A DNA stretch of 64,000 nucleotides from Diplonema papillatum (taxonomy: Eukaryota > Euglenozoa > Diplonemea > Diplonemida > Diplonemidae): the NCBI GenBank assembly GCA_030068145.1, contig JAPJBO010000340.1:124001-188000 (forward strand), given 5' to 3'. Below the pieces are notes generated by a model. The model saw nothing but the letters and a program-made list of their open reading frames with translations. It was not told the origin of the DNA and searched no databases. This document shows, piece after piece, positions 29,627 through 40,403 of the stretch. Position 1 is the stretch's first letter. Every line of letters begins with the position of its first letter. The translations under genes and the position numbers were made by a program.

Positions 29627-29804
29627 GTCGAGCCCCAGTTTACTCTAAGTACAAACCCCTTCAAAACCCCTATGGAAGTGCAGTTTTTAATACGAAACGT
29701 GTTAATGTTTCATAGCTTCAGATCCGGGGTGTTTCTTAATTAACACGTTTCGTATTAAAACCGTTTCGTACTATACACGTTTCATATTAAACCCGCTTAC
29801 GGTA

Positions 29805-31190
29805 TATCCTGGGTTTCGTAGTGGGTGCGGGCACTGTGTGTGGTGTGTGTATGCGAGTGCATGCGTGCGTGCTAAGGATGGGGGTAAAGAAACCACCTTC
29901 GAAGCGTTTGACACTCATGGTGTTGGGTTCCTCTAGGTCTTTGAGGTCCACATCAGCTGCTGTAGCCTTTCAGGTAGCAACACCACGTTAGAACCTGTTG
30001 TAGAGATGAGAAGAGCCAATGCGCAAGAGCACCGCAGATCGTGCTGGCCGACCGTTGTTCTACACAGCAACATGGCTCTTCGGACCTCGCAAGGTAGCAG
30101 AAGAAGCGAAGGATTCCACTGAGAAGATGTCTTGGCAGAACACTGTATATCTGCTGCTTAATTCAAAAACCCCCGAGCTGGAAGAGAGACAGCCTCTGTC
30201 AGACCACTGCCGAACTTCTGCTTACCGTCAAGTCAAAGCCACGGCAGTAGGCTTGTTGGGTGCCCGTGATGGATGTGGTACTGGTCTTACGTGGTACTGG
30301 GCTTACACTGGCTCAGGTGAGAGGAATACAGAGGGGTGGCGGGGAGAGGACCGCGGTGTTGTCTGCACATCCGCGTCTGCGTCCACAGGAATTGAAAATG
30401 CAGACGAGAGACGCGTCTGCAGCATCACCCTGCAGGTCAGCCTGCTTGAGCATCCTTTCATTCATTGGGGTGTTAATGTGTTGATTCTGTGCTACACTTT
30501 GCACAGCACGTTACGTGTCCGCCAAACAGTACATATATCAGCTACTAGCCAGTTGCGAAGCCTGCTCCCGCTAGCTTTGTTTCACCAGCTTCGGCTGACA
30601 CCATTTGCGCACTAAACCACGGTTAAGAAGACGATGAAAGCATAGCCACAAAGATAGCTCAAAGCATCTGCAGAATACCACGAAACAGAATAACACGAAA
30701 AAGCCTCTGGGCAAAAACCCGTTTTCACATTTCTTTGTCCTAAACGATCGACGATGTTAGAGAACTGTTGCTATTCCGACGCGAACTGACTTCATGACAA
30801 GGTCATTTTCCGTTGCTACCCCGACAAAAACACCGACAATTCATCCTTCGCTTCCCCACCCTGCTTCTTCAAGCCTGTCCGTCGCGAAGGTCGTGACACA
30901 CACACAAGAATCTTTGCATGTTCCTTCTACGTTTGTTTTGCATCGTCAGTTTTCACGCAGCGCAGGGAAACCGCTTAGGTATTGGTAAAGGCGGGCGTCG
31001 AATAATAATACACGAAAGAGACGGTCAGACGGTACCAAGAAGACAGACAATCACCTACTGCGGCACCATACTGAGGAGGGCCTGCGGTAAGTAAGGTATG
31101 TGGACAACGGCCGAAACCACCAATGACCAACAACCAAGGTACCCACCGATCCTCTTACCTCGTGTAACCACCACTCTTACGACATTCAGC
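29805..31190. other. Intergenic; no recognisable gene
   Basis: Noncoding by appearance apart from the weak frame at 30019-30615. A piece near 30986 (GGGCGTCGAATAATAATACA) resembles one end of the TA-flanked MITE family. Confidence 0.45.
30019..30615 (+). CDS. Unrecognised open frame, 198 aa
   Basis: ATG-started frame (MRKSTADRAGRPLF...) of moderate length. It has no signal peptide, domain or repeat that I recognise, and no paralogue in the window. A hydrophobic stretch (WGVNVLILCYTLH) is near residue 155. It may be chance coding in G/C-balanced sequence. Confidence 0.2.
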   Translation: MRKSTADRAGRPLFYTATWLFGPRKVAEEAKDSTEKMSWQNTVYLLLNSKTPELEERQPLSDHCRTSAYRQVKATAVGLLGARDGCGTGLTWYWAYTGSGERNTEGWRGEDRGVVCTSASASTGIENADERRVCSITLQVSLLEHPFIHWGVNVLILCYTLHSTLRVRQTVHISATSQLRSLLPLALFHQLRLTPFAH

Positions 31191-31191
31191 C

Positions 31192-31362
31192 CCGGAAGGC
31201 ATCGCCAACCCGCCGCAACCCCCCGGAGGGTATCGCCAACCCCGCAACCCCCCAGAAGGCTTCGCCAACCCGCCGCAACCCGCTGCAACCCCGCCGCAAC
31301 CCCCCGGAGGGCATCGCCAACCCGCCGCAACCCCCTGGAAGGCTTCGCCAACCCGCGTTACG
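31192..31362. repeat. Short minisatellite of CGCCGCAACCCCC / ATCGCCAACC units
   Basis: About five imperfect units of roughly 30-36 bp, alternating GGAGGGCATCGCCAACC and GAAGGCTTCGCCAACC with intervening CGCCGCAACCCC. Confidence 0.7.
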
Positions 31363-31619
31363 GTGAAGGACCGGATCTTTGCTCCGAGCACTGGACTGGG
31401 ATCCTCAATAGAATTACTTCGGTGTATTCAATTGAAAGAGGAAAGCGGTGCTCTTCTCACAATCGAAAGCGACGGGGGGCACGACCACAACATCATGCAC
31501 TGGACCGTGCGAGTGGGACTCCTTGCCCTTTTCGCGCTTTCGAACTTCGCCGTCGTCGTTGTCTTTCGCACGTGTCCCGGGAGGTCCTTCCTTGAGAGAA
31601 CGCGTGATGCCCTCACTGA

Positions 31620-32560
31620 ACTGGGCCCTGGCTTGCCCTCGCTCGCACGAAGTGCAAAGACGATGGGGACGAGAAATGGCTCGGCAAGCAGAGCATGACG
31701 GACTTGCGGAATGCTGCTGAGAGTAAGCCCGAGATAAAGCAACTTGTTGCGGAGGTTCTCGAGGCACCGAAAAAGGCTGTCGAAGAGGCCTTGGGTACTG
31801 CGGTATACTCAGACCGCACGGTTGAAGTGCTGCCGGGTTCTTGTCCAGCTGCCCAGACAGAGCTCCTGCAATAGATCAAGGATAAGTTTGATCTTGATCT
31901 GGCATGCCTAGTTGCACCCGACTGCAGCGCTACTGGAAGGCCCACGTGAAGCACGGAAACCCGTACGTGCTACAGTTGCGGAAGTGTGGAGACAGCAACT
32001 GCTGTGCAGCTGCGGAACACGAGCTAGCTTCTGTCCGTATCCGTGCCCCAAGCAGGAGGATCCAGAGCGGTGGGCATCTTTTGCGGAGGCTTTGGAACGG
32101 GAAAGCTTCAAGGATGAGTGGCGCCCCTCGTTTCGCAGAGACGGCCTCTCCGAAAGGGGTTCATCTTGGTCGAGACAGGTGCAACCGCCAAGGCCGTCAC
32201 GGCCACGTGTGGGGTATGCGGGAAGCCTCGTGCGGCCCATGGTGGGAAGGACACCTGCATTGACAAGGTGAAAGCCTTGCGAAAGGAGGAATGCTACACA
32301 TGTGGTGATGCATTTCCTCCGGAGGGCTCCGTCCTTGCGAACGCTTGCTACGTCCGCAAGGCAGTGTCGTGCAAGGACCATGTCGAGTGGCTGCTTGCAT
32401 CCCGGCGAGCCGAGCTCCGCGAGGCTGACATTTGCGGACACTGCGGTTCAAGGCAGAAGTTGCTCGACATCTCTGCTGAAACCAAGGCCAGGTTTCAAAG
32501 CTTTCACCCCCATAACGACCATGTTCCCCCCCAAGAACCCGTAAGACCCAAACGCCTTTC
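31620..32560 (+). pseudogene. Broken or intron-containing Cys-rich coding region
   Basis: Successive frames read like one protein interrupted by stops and shifts. The first is acidic/helical (KWLGKQSMTDLRNAAES...KKAVEEALGTAVY) and ends at TAG 31872-31874, with similar-looking sequence continuing after it. A second frame carries CPYPCPKQEDPERWASF. A third carries three Cys-pair motifs typical of zinc-binding modules (CGVCGKPRAAHGGKDTC, CYTCGDAF, CGHCGSRQ). No single ATG-started frame covers them. It may be a decayed gene or transposon protein, or a real gene with unrecognised introns. Confidence 0.35.
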
Positions 32561-33091
32561 GGTCACTAGAGCTGGCGAGTTTGCGAGCGTTTTTCATATG
32601 GTTTTGTTTTGCAAGAAGCTGGTCCGCGCCCGAGGGGGTTTAACGTTTTTTTGTGTCCAGAAGCGTCACGGATGCCAGTGGCACACACAGGTTGGGCGTT
32701 TTTGCATGGCGGGGACGCCTTGCAGCCTTCGTGTGCATGCTGCACATCCAATATTTTCTTTGTGTCTTTTCTTGTGTCTAACAAATGCAATTTGTCAAGA
32801 ACAAAAACAGATCGATGGCAGCGTACTATCCTCACTCCCGTTAGATGAACAAAACAGGTTTGAAGGAAGTGCGCATAAACTGCGCGCGTGCGTTCGCTCC
32901 GGCGGCAAGGCAAAAACTAAGAAACAAAGTCTGGAGTTAATCTACCCTAACATGAGTTTAATTCGCACGCCGGGTCGGCGCCTACGGCACCGAAGGCAAC
33001 CACACCGAAGGAGCATTCTATTGTTTCGTCATTATTTTCACCAACAAGAACACTGGCAACAAACACAGGATCAAAAAACGAAGTCGTGATC

Positions 33092-33134
33092 CCCAATGCT
33101 GTAGTCGTGAAGTGCGGCAAAGAAAGAAAAAAAT
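33092..33134 (+). promoter_or_regulatory. Conserved 5' leader motif of the paralogue family (gene B)
   Basis: AATGCTGTAGTCGTGAAGTG followed by CGGCAAAGAAAG matches the block in front of genes A and C. The ATG follows at once. Confidence 0.5.
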
Positions 33135-36100
33135 ATGGCACCGGGGCCTGGCCTGGCTTCGCCGGTTCTGACGTCGTTCCTTGTGCTGGCGTGCGCGCGG
33201 CACTGCGCCGCTGACTCCAGTAGATGGGCATCTCCGGTCAGAACAGGGAACGTACAATGCGGTGGGGCGGCTGCCGCCGGATCAGATGTGTACGTTGCGC
33301 ACACGTCCGGCTTGGAAAGGTTTGACTGCACGAACCCGTGGAATTGTCAATCCGTGGTGTGGCTCCCTACGATGATGGGCTATACTCGGGAAATCGCGTT
33401 ATCCGGCGAGTATGTATACTTGGCCAACTCCGTGGGCATCGACCTTCAGCACGCTTCTAACTTGACCAGCATAGAAATGGTTATGTACCTCGAATGCGGT
33501 TCGATAGCAGTCGGTGAGTCGCACGTCTTCGCAACATGCACGGATGTGAACGATGCGTTCGCGTGTTTGTACGTTTATGAAAAACCCCTGAAGCACGTTG
33601 CCACAGGATATTGCTGGGGCGCAACTCCCACGACTGTCTTTTTTGAGAAGACGACGAGCATGGTGTATGTAGGGACAGATAATGGTGTGCAAGTGTTCGA
33701 TGCGCTCGATCCGGCGAACTTGGTGCAAAGAGACGTGTTTTGCGCTGGGTACACGGTGACAGACATTGGGGCTGACGCAAACCACACCTGGGTAGCCACC
33801 AACCAGGGGTTGAGAAAGTTCCGCCATGACGGCAGCGGCAACCAGACTTTCATGGTGGAAATGCAGCTCCCGACGAACTCGGTACTCGCTCTCTGGGAGC
33901 CCCTTGAGCATCTATTCTACTCAAACTTTTCGGAGTTCGGCGCGTTTGGGACCGTATCGTCAGACTTAATCGAGTCGTACGAAATCCCTGACACAAACCC
34001 GTGGATCCCTGACGTTCATATGGCGGTGGGTGAATCGGGAAGTGGGCTGTTCGTAGCCATATGTTCCCATGAAGCGATTAACGTGTTCATGCACATACCA
34101 GAGACCGAAGCCCCGGAAACCGGCAGCCCACCGACCAACGTACCATCGGTTTCACGAGCTACCCCTGCACCACCCGCGCCTCCTACTCCAGCGACCAACG
34201 TACCATCGGTTTCACGAGCTACCCCTGCACCACCAGCGCCTCCTACTCCAGCGACCAACGTACCATCGGTTTCACGAGCTACCCCTGCACCACCCGCGCC
34301 TCCTACTCCAGCGACCAACGTACCATCGGTTTCACGAGCTACCCCTGCACCACCCGCGCCTCCTACTCCAGCGACCAACGTACCATCGGTTTCACGAGCT
34401 ACCCCTGCACCACCCGCGCCTCCTACTCCAGCGACCAACGTACCATCGGTTTCACGAGCTACCCCTGCACCACCCGCGCCTCCTACTCCAGCGACCAACG
34501 TACCATCGGTTTCACGAGCTACCCCTGCACCACCCGCGCCTCCTACTCCAGCGACCAACGTACCATCGGTTTCACGAGCTACCCCTGCACCACCCGCGCC
34601 TCCTACTCCAGCGACCAATGCACCATCAGTTTCACGAGCTACCCCTGCACCACCCGCGCCTCCTACTCCAGCGACCAATGGATCATCGATTTCACGAGCT
34701 ACCCCTGCGCCGCCGACTGTGGCGCCGCCCTCGGAATCACCGGCAACCTTTGCGCCTGCTACGGTGCCGCCAGCTACCAGTGCACCGGCGACTCTTGCAC
34801 CTCGTACTCTGCCACCAGCTACGGATGCTCCGATGACTGTTTCACCAGCAACCAGTGCACCGTCAACTGTTGCACCTCCTACTGCAGCGCCAGCTACTAA
34901 TGCTCCATCGACTGTTGCACCAGCTACCAGTGCACCGTCAACTGTTGCGCCTCCTACTGAGGCGCCAGATACGAATGCTTCGTCGACTGTTGCACCAGCT
35001 ACCAGTGCACCGTCAACTGTTGCGCCTCCTACTGAGGCGCCAGATACGAATGCTCCGTCGACTGTTGCACCAGCTACCAGTGTACCGCCAACTGTTGCGC
35101 CTCCTACTGGGGCACCAGCTACATCGACTGTTGCACCAGCTACCAGTGTACCGCCAACTGTTGCACCTCCTACTGTGGCGCCAGCTACTAATGCTCCATC
35201 GACTGGGGCACCAGCTACCAGTGCACCGTCAACTGTTGCGCCTCCTACTGAGGCGCCAGATACGAATGCTCCGTCGACTGTTGCACCAGCTACCAGTGCA
35301 CCGTCAACTGTTGCGCCTCCTACTGAGGCGCCAGATACGAATGCTCCGTCGACTGTTGCACCAGCTACCAGTGTACCGCCAACTGTTGCGCCTCCTACTG
35401 GGGCACCAGCTACATCGACTGTTGCACCAGCTACCAGTGTACCGCCAACTGTTGCACCTCCTACTGTGGCGCCAGCTACTAATGCTCCATCGACTGTTGC
35501 ACCAGCTACCAGTGTACCGCCAACTGTTGCACCTCCTACTGTGGCGCCAGCTACTAATGCTCCATCGACTGGGGCACCAGCTACCAGTGCACCGTCAACT
35601 GTTGCGCCTCCTACTGAGGCGCCAGATACGAATGCTCCGTCGACTGTTGCACCAGCTACCAGTGTACCGCCAACTGTTGCGCCTCCTACTGTGGCACCAG
35701 CTACAAATGCTCCATCGACTGTTGCACCAGCTACCAGCGTACCGCCAACTGTTGCACCCCCTACTGTGGCGCCAACTACTAATGCTCCATCGACTGTTGC
35801 ACCAGCTACCAGTGTACCGCCAACTGTTGCGCCTTCAACTGTAGCGCCAGCTACTAATGCTCCATCGACTGTTGCGCCAGTTACCAGTGCACCGTCAACT
35901 GTTGCGCCTCCTACTGTGGCGCTAGCTACTAATGTTCCATCGACTGTGGCACCAGCTACCAGTGTACCGCCAACTGTTGCGCCTTCAACTGTAGCGCCAG
36001 CTACTAATGCTCCATCGACTGTTGCGCCAGCTACCAGTGGACTGTCAACTGTTGCACCTCCAACTGTGGCGCCAGCTACGAATGGTCCATCGACTGCGGC

Positions 36101-38693
36101 ACCAGCTACCAGCGTACCGCCAACTGTTGCGCCTTCAACTGTGGCGCCAGCTACTAATGCTCCATCGACTGTTGCGCCAGCTACCAGTGGACTGTCAACT
36201 GTTGCACCTCCAACTGTGGCGCCAGCTACGAATGGTCCATCGACTGCGGCACCAGCTACCAGTGTACCGCCAACTGTTGCGCCTTCAACTGTAGCGCCAG
36301 CTACTAATGCTCCATCGACTGTTGCGCCAGCTACCAGTGGACTGTCAACTGTTGCGCCTCCTACTGTGGCGCCAGCTACAAATATTCCATCGACTGTTGC
36401 ACCAGCTACCAGTATACCGTCAACTGCTACGCCTCCTACTGTGCCAACTACGAATGTTCCATCGACTGAGTCACCAGCTACCAGTGTACCGCCAACTGTT
36501 GCGCCTTCAACTGTGGCGCCTGCTACAGATGTTCCACCGACTGGGGCACCAGCTACCAGTGCACCGCCAACAGCTGTGCATCCTGCTGTGGCGCCGGCTA
36601 CTAATGCTCCATCGACTGTTGCATTAGCTACCAGTGTACCGCCAACTGTTGCGCCTCCGACTGTAGCGCCAGCTAGAAATATTCCATCGACTGTTGTTCT
36701 CACTGTGGCGCCAGCTACGAATGCTCCATCAACTGTTGCGCCAGCTATCAGTGCATCGTCGAATGGCAGCACAATACAGGTTATAGCACCGTCGGACACT
36801 GCCGCGTCATCTACTATTTCCCCGACTGTCGTGCCTGTTTCTCACGGGCCGAGGGAAGGTCCGCCTGTTGCGGCTGTGGCGCCTTCTGGTCGTGAGAATG
36901 TAACTGATCTCATCGAAGGCTCGAGTGTTAAGGAAGTGGCTAAGACCATCGGGACGGTTGTACCTGTGGTTATGGGTGCCGCGGCTCTGGCGGGGAGCTC
37001 CGGGGGAACTGCGAACCGGTTGCTGCTCGTCGTTTCCGGATGCTACACAAGCGCGAAGCACGACTTCCCGTTTGTGTTCCACCCTACCGGCTTGGTGATT
37101 TCGGGGAGCGCTGCGTTCGGGATGGTAGTAGGGAACTTCTTGTTGAATGCTGGGTTCGCCGCATTTTGCTTTTCGGTGTTCTGTGCCGGACGGCGCTTCA
37201 GTGCCGTCACGTCGTCTTCGTACCTGCACAACCTGGACATCCAAGGGTTCCTCCGCCTGCCTTCCTTCCCGCTCCTGCTGTTCGCCTTGCTCTATCAAGG
37301 CTCGGCGCTCGGGTCGATGGCCCTCATCTACGATCCCCCGTCTACCATTGCATTTGCTGCGGGACTCTGCTCCGCCGTCTTCTGTGTTATGGTGCCGCTT
37401 CTCGTTTTCTGCGAAGTCCGGAAGGGTGTTCCCTCGCTCGCGTTTTTCAAGGAGGACGATCGGTACACCGGATTCGGCTGGCGGATGCTGATCGGGAAGG
37501 GGGAGTGGGTCAGTACGACGCCGAAGGTGCTCTATGCACATCGGTTCCAGAGCGTGCTGACGGTGTATAACGAGGATAAGGCGTGGTTCGGGTTGGTACG
37601 GTTCGGATCCTCGTTTGCCCTGGCGGCGCTGTCAGCGCCGGTGACGGAGGATTTCATGTCTTGCGGACACGTGAAGCTTTGCTCAGCCCTCGTGGTTTTG
37701 ATGGAGCTCGCCGCCATGATCAGGGTGTGGCCGTACGCGATGTCCAGGGACGCACTCGCGGGTATGGTGATATCCTTTTCAGAAGGAGGGGGCATGCTGC
37801 TGATGGCTGCTGGGTATTATGCAAGCGACCCGTACAATTGGACCCACAGCATGGCAACGGTCTTCTTCCAGGCCGCAATGTACACGGTCATCGCCCAGAT
37901 GCTGCTTGATCTGGCGACCGAAGCTTTCGTCTCCTGCACCAGAAGGCGCGCCCGCCTGCAGGACCTGGTTTTCGCTGGTTTCTGGAGTGGTGATGGCAGC
38001 AAGCTCGGGGACTCGACGTTTTTGCCGTTCAGCGAACCCCGCTGTTTCGGAAAAGGCGGCTCGCTGCCGGCGGGCGTGGAGCTGTCGCCTGGGCTTTCGC
38101 TTTTTTCGACGGAGGCGGGCGGTGGGAGGCCCGGCGCGAGTGCTCGGCGGCTGTCGGTCTCTCTCGTCTCGTCGTCTCCGTCGGAGTTCGTGTTCCCGCC
38201 GCAAATGATGGACGATCCGCTGCTGTCGCCGACCCTCAGCCAGACGTCCCTGCTAACCGACGGCTTGTACAGTTCGAGCCTGCGGTCCGCCGTCCAGTCC
38301 TCGCCGGAGGTTCCCGCGCCGGCGATGCCGGTGGGGCGGAGGAACCGGCGCCTCGCATCGGTGGCGATCCAACCCGTGAGGGTTCCGTCGCCGCCGGAGT
38401 CGCACCACCACCAGGGCCCCTCGTCCCAGCCGTGGGACGACGCGGGGCAGCGGTCCTCGTTGCTCTCCCCGCGCGCGAGCGCCACGCCCGAGCAGCGCAA
38501 CCTCTCGAACACTGTAACCCTGCCGCTGTCGGCCGCTGCCCGGCGGGTCAGGAGGTCGCCGTTGCCGCAAGTCACGTCTCCGACAGCCTCCTCCGCGCCA
38601 CACGCCTTCCGCCTCCGCAGCACGTCGTCTGTGTGGTCTGCCCCATCGCTCGCCGCTTCCTCCCGAATGGAACGCGCCCGTACCGCTATTTGA
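33135..38693 (+). CDS. Gene B: long-stalk paralogue, 1852 aa
   Basis: Same order as gene A: signal peptide (1-27), propeller-like ectodomain (30-320) nearly identical to A in many blades, stalk (about 326-1222), about eight membrane segments (1245-1610) and a Ser/Pro/Arg tail. The stalk is about three times that of A. Its first part is nine to ten nearly perfect 20-residue repeats (SVSRATPAPPAPPTPATNVP), each exactly 60 bp from 34141 to about 34690; A has only about two. The rest is degenerate STVAPATS/APPTVAPAT units arranged in larger blocks that are themselves duplicated. A stiff, probably O-glycosylated stalk holding the propeller away from the membrane is the natural reading. The C-terminus lacks the RGSPE motif seen in the other members. 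Confidence 0.85.
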   Translation: MAPGPGLASPVLTSFLVLACARHCAADSSRWASPVRTGNVQCGGAAAAGSDVYVAHTSGLERFDCTNPWNCQSVVWLPTMMGYTREIALSGEYVYLANSVGIDLQHASNLTSIEMVMYLECGSIAVGESHVFATCTDVNDAFACLYVYEKPLKHVATGYCWGATPTTVFFEKTTSMVYVGTDNGVQVFDALDPANLVQRDVFCAGYTVTDIGADANHTWVATNQGLRKFRHDGSGNQTFMVEMQLPTNSVLALWEPLEHLFYSNFSEFGAFGTVSSDLIESYEIPDTNPWIPDVHMAVGESGSGLFVAICSHEAINVFMHIPETEAPETGSPPTNVPSVSRATPAPPAPPTPATNVPSVSRATPAPPAPPTPATNVPSVSRATPAPPAPPTPATNVPSVSRATPAPPAPPTPATNVPSVSRATPAPPAPPTPATNVPSVSRATPAPPAPPTPATNVPSVSRATPAPPAPPTPATNVPSVSRATPAPPAPPTPATNAPSVSRATPAPPAPPTPATNGSSISRATPAPPTVAPPSESPATFAPATVPPATSAPATLAPRTLPPATDAPMTVSPATSAPSTVAPPTAAPATNAPSTVAPATSAPSTVAPPTEAPDTNASSTVAPATSAPSTVAPPTEAPDTNAPSTVAPATSVPPTVAPPTGAPATSTVAPATSVPPTVAPPTVAPATNAPSTGAPATSAPSTVAPPTEAPDTNAPSTVAPATSAPSTVAPPTEAPDTNAPSTVAPATSVPPTVAPPTGAPATSTVAPATSVPPTVAPPTVAPATNAPSTVAPATSVPPTVAPPTVAPATNAPSTGAPATSAPSTVAPPTEAPDTNAPSTVAPATSVPPTVAPPTVAPATNAPSTVAPATSVPPTVAPPTVAPTTNAPSTVAPATSVPPTVAPSTVAPATNAPSTVAPVTSAPSTVAPPTVALATNVPSTVAPATSVPPTVAPSTVAPATNAPSTVAPATSGLSTVAPPTVAPATNGPSTAAPATSVPPTVAPSTVAPATNAPSTVAPATSGLSTVAPPTVAPATNGPSTAAPATSVPPTVAPSTVAPATNAPSTVAPATSGLSTVAPPTVAPATNIPSTVAPATSIPSTATPPTVPTTNVPSTESPATSVPPTVAPSTVAPATDVPPTGAPATSAPPTAVHPAVAPATNAPSTVALATSVPPTVAPPTVAPARNIPSTVVLTVAPATNAPSTVAPAISASSNGSTIQVIAPSDTAASSTISPTVVPVSHGPREGPPVAAVAPSGRENVTDLIEGSSVKEVAKTIGTVVPVVMGAAALAGSSGGTANRLLLVVSGCYTSAKHDFPFVFHPTGLVISGSAAFGMVVGNFLLNAGFAAFCFSVFCAGRRFSAVTSSSYLHNLDIQGFLRLPSFPLLLFALLYQGSALGSMALIYDPPSTIAFAAGLCSAVFCVMVPLLVFCEVRKGVPSLAFFKEDDRYTGFGWRMLIGKGEWVSTTPKVLYAHRFQSVLTVYNEDKAWFGLVRFGSSFALAALSAPVTEDFMSCGHVKLCSALVVLMELAAMIRVWPYAMSRDALAGMVISFSEGGGMLLMAAGYYASDPYNWTHSMATVFFQAAMYTVIAQMLLDLATEAFVSCTRRRARLQDLVFAGFWSGDGSKLGDSTFLPFSEPRCFGKGGSLPAGVELSPGLSLFSTEAGGGRPGASARRLSVSLVSSSPSEFVFPPQMMDDPLLSPTLSQTSLLTDGLYSSSLRSAVQSSPEVPAPAMPVGRRNRRLASVAIQPVRVPSPPESHHHQGPSSQPWDDAGQRSSLLSPRASATPEQRNLSNTVTLPLSAAARRVRRSPLPQVTSPTASSAPHAFRLRSTSSVWSAPSLAASSRMERARTAI
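34141..34690 (+). repeat. 60-bp coding tandem repeat in the gene B stalk
   Basis: Nine to ten in-frame copies differing by only a few bases, encoding SVSRATPAPPAPPTPATN(V/A)P. The near identity points to recent expansion or frequent homogenisation. Confidence 0.95.
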
Positions 38694-39597
38694 CTGCAGA
38701 CGACCGACGGCGCTGGACTCGAACAGGACCGAGGCGCACGGAATCGACGGGCACACTCTTTTTCTTTTTTTTTTTAGCCACATGCAATGTGTGAGGAAAC
38801 TGAACCGCCACCAAGTAGGACCTTCTGATCATGATCATTTCCCAAATTTGCCACCTGAAACCACGTCCAGGATTTGGGCTCAGGGTAGTGCGGTCAACGA
38901 AAACTCTAGTTTCCCTTTTCTACTTTCTCCTACTCTCGTGGTGTACGTACTAAAGTACTTTTGGGAATATTGACACGAAGTGTGGCTCCTCGCTGGAAGA
39001 CTTGTGCAGGTGAACTGATGGGGAAAACACTGTGACAACAGCCTCCAGGCGTCCTCCCCATTCACCCCCACCTGCGGAAAATAAAAAGCACACACTCGCC
39101 TAGTGTTGGATTCTCTGTCAAGTTTTACTTCTTCTCCGTTTTCTTTTCTCTTCCAGCGAGCACCCGTGGATACGATATTCTTCTTTATTACCCCAGACAA
39201 CCCAACGCAACCCGTCTTTAAATCTTACAGTAGCTGGCACAGTTACAGTCTTCAAGTAGCTGGCACAGGTCAATCCAAGTACGTCCTCAAAGCTCCCCCA
39301 ACACGTTCCTATTTTTCCCCCGGCAGCTGATTCCTGTGTTGTTATGCGGCTGGTGCCGATGCAGGATCTAATCCGAATTCCAACCCCGGATGCAGAGTGT
39401 GGGCTAGTTTGTCCTTGTACGGATCACAACCACCCCAGACTTGTCACTCGTTGGTCGGACATCCCATGATGAGGAGGGGAGTACCCATTTCCAACTCAGA
39501 GTTTCCTACACGTGGAATCCAGCCTCAGAAGCTGGAGTTTGAAGGGTGTGCCCGAGGCACGCCCGAAGAAACCCGTTTGTCACAACCACAACTCTTG
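38694..39597. other. Intergenic 3' flank of gene B
   Basis: No gene. At 39240-39370 is the distal 3' flank block shared with genes A and C (GTACGTCCTCAAAGC, GGCAGCTG, GTGCCGATGCAGG). Unlike A, C and the left-edge member, no reiterated gene end is evident. One hairpin-element arm (CCAGCCTCAGAAGCTGGAGT) is at about 39519. Confidence 0.55.
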
Positions 39598-39748
39598 AAG
39601 GGGGGGTCGAATAATAACAGCCGTGTTATTATTCGATTTGTCGAATAGTAATAATAAAAAAAGGGTTCCGGGTAGGCGAGCAGGATCAAATAGTGTTTTT
39701 AGACAACCAGACGTGTGTCAAATAACTGTTTTTATTCGACCCCCCCTT
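39598..39748. mobile_element. TA-type MITE, copy 3 (151 bp)
   Basis: Ends AAGGGGGGGTCGAATAATAA and its complement, with the same interior as copies 1 and 2. The flanks are TG and CA rather than TA, suggesting mutation of the duplication or a shared palindromic extension of the ends. Confidence 0.7.
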
Positions 39749-39844
39749 CACAAGTCTTAACAAGTCAGTGCTGCCTAGCAAGTTGCAGTCACAATCAGGG
39801 CGAGTGCCCTGAGTTTTTTAACTGATTGCTCAGACACGGTTGTA

Positions 39845-40090
39845 GGGGCCTTCTCCCCGTGACGGATTCGCCTGTGCTCTAGTAGCACGGGTGGTCCTGG
39901 CTGTGACGAGCTACGAACAGCCGCCTGACAAACCAGACTCATACCGCAGTCCTGTCTGCAGACACTCAGGTTCCACGCTGATGATGGTCCGCTTTATGTG
40001 TCCGTGGCTTAAAGGACCGAAACACGGCGCAGACGGGACCAGTGCGGTGTGTTGATCACATACCCATTCCAAACACGTTCTTGCAATCCC
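39845..40090 (+). repeat. Dispersed repeat R2
   Basis: Shares GTCCTGTCTGCAGACACTC, GGACCGAAACACGGCGCAG, GGGACCAGTGCGGTG and AACACGTTCTTGCAATCCCC with sites at 45650-45860, 47922-48082, 48706-48764, 48940-49040 and 49757-49925. Noncoding. Confidence 0.7.
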
Positions 40091-40403
40091 CCCCCTTTGT
40101 AACTGCACACCCGAAAAGCGGGCGTGAACCGGCACAAACCCACGCCTGTTCTTTTTTAAACTCCAGCTTGTGAGGCTGGACTCCACCGTGCAAGGTACAC
40201 AACCGACACACTCAGCTCGGAGTTTTGCACCTTCCCCGTTTTCACCTTTCTCCTTTACTTTGATCACAGGTGTCACGGCAAGTTTTGGCAGCCGCTGCTT
40301 AATGTGGTTCATGTACTCAAAAGAACTCAATGCTTAACAAAATTTGACGGGGCGGCTTTGGACAAGTTGTCGACAACTAACGAGTAAAATAATAAAAAAA
40401 CAA

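Larger units (their letters stand above)
24322..29802. mobile_element. Pogo/Tc5-like DNA transposon with TA duplication (5481 bp, contains a nested element)
   Basis: Ends are inverted: CCGTAAGCGGGTTTAATA at 24322 and its complement, with one mismatch, ending at 29802; TA flanks both (24320-24321 and 29803-29804). Subterminal regions hold several copies of ACACGTTTCGTA in both orientations, and TTCTTAATTAACACGTTTCG occurs at both ends, plausible transposase-binding sites. It encodes the transposase at 24546-27458 on the minus strand. Removing the nested CATAG element at 27518-29626 leaves about 3.4 kb. Confidence 0.9.

Noticed and set aside
34016..36799. A 927-codon open frame on the minus strand through the gene B stalk (and shorter ones opposite the A and C stalks)
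   Set aside because: It is the mirror of a low-complexity coding repeat; composition is only Gly/Ala/Val/Thr/Asp and it has no features beyond the repeat. The sense frame has signal peptide, propeller and membrane domains.
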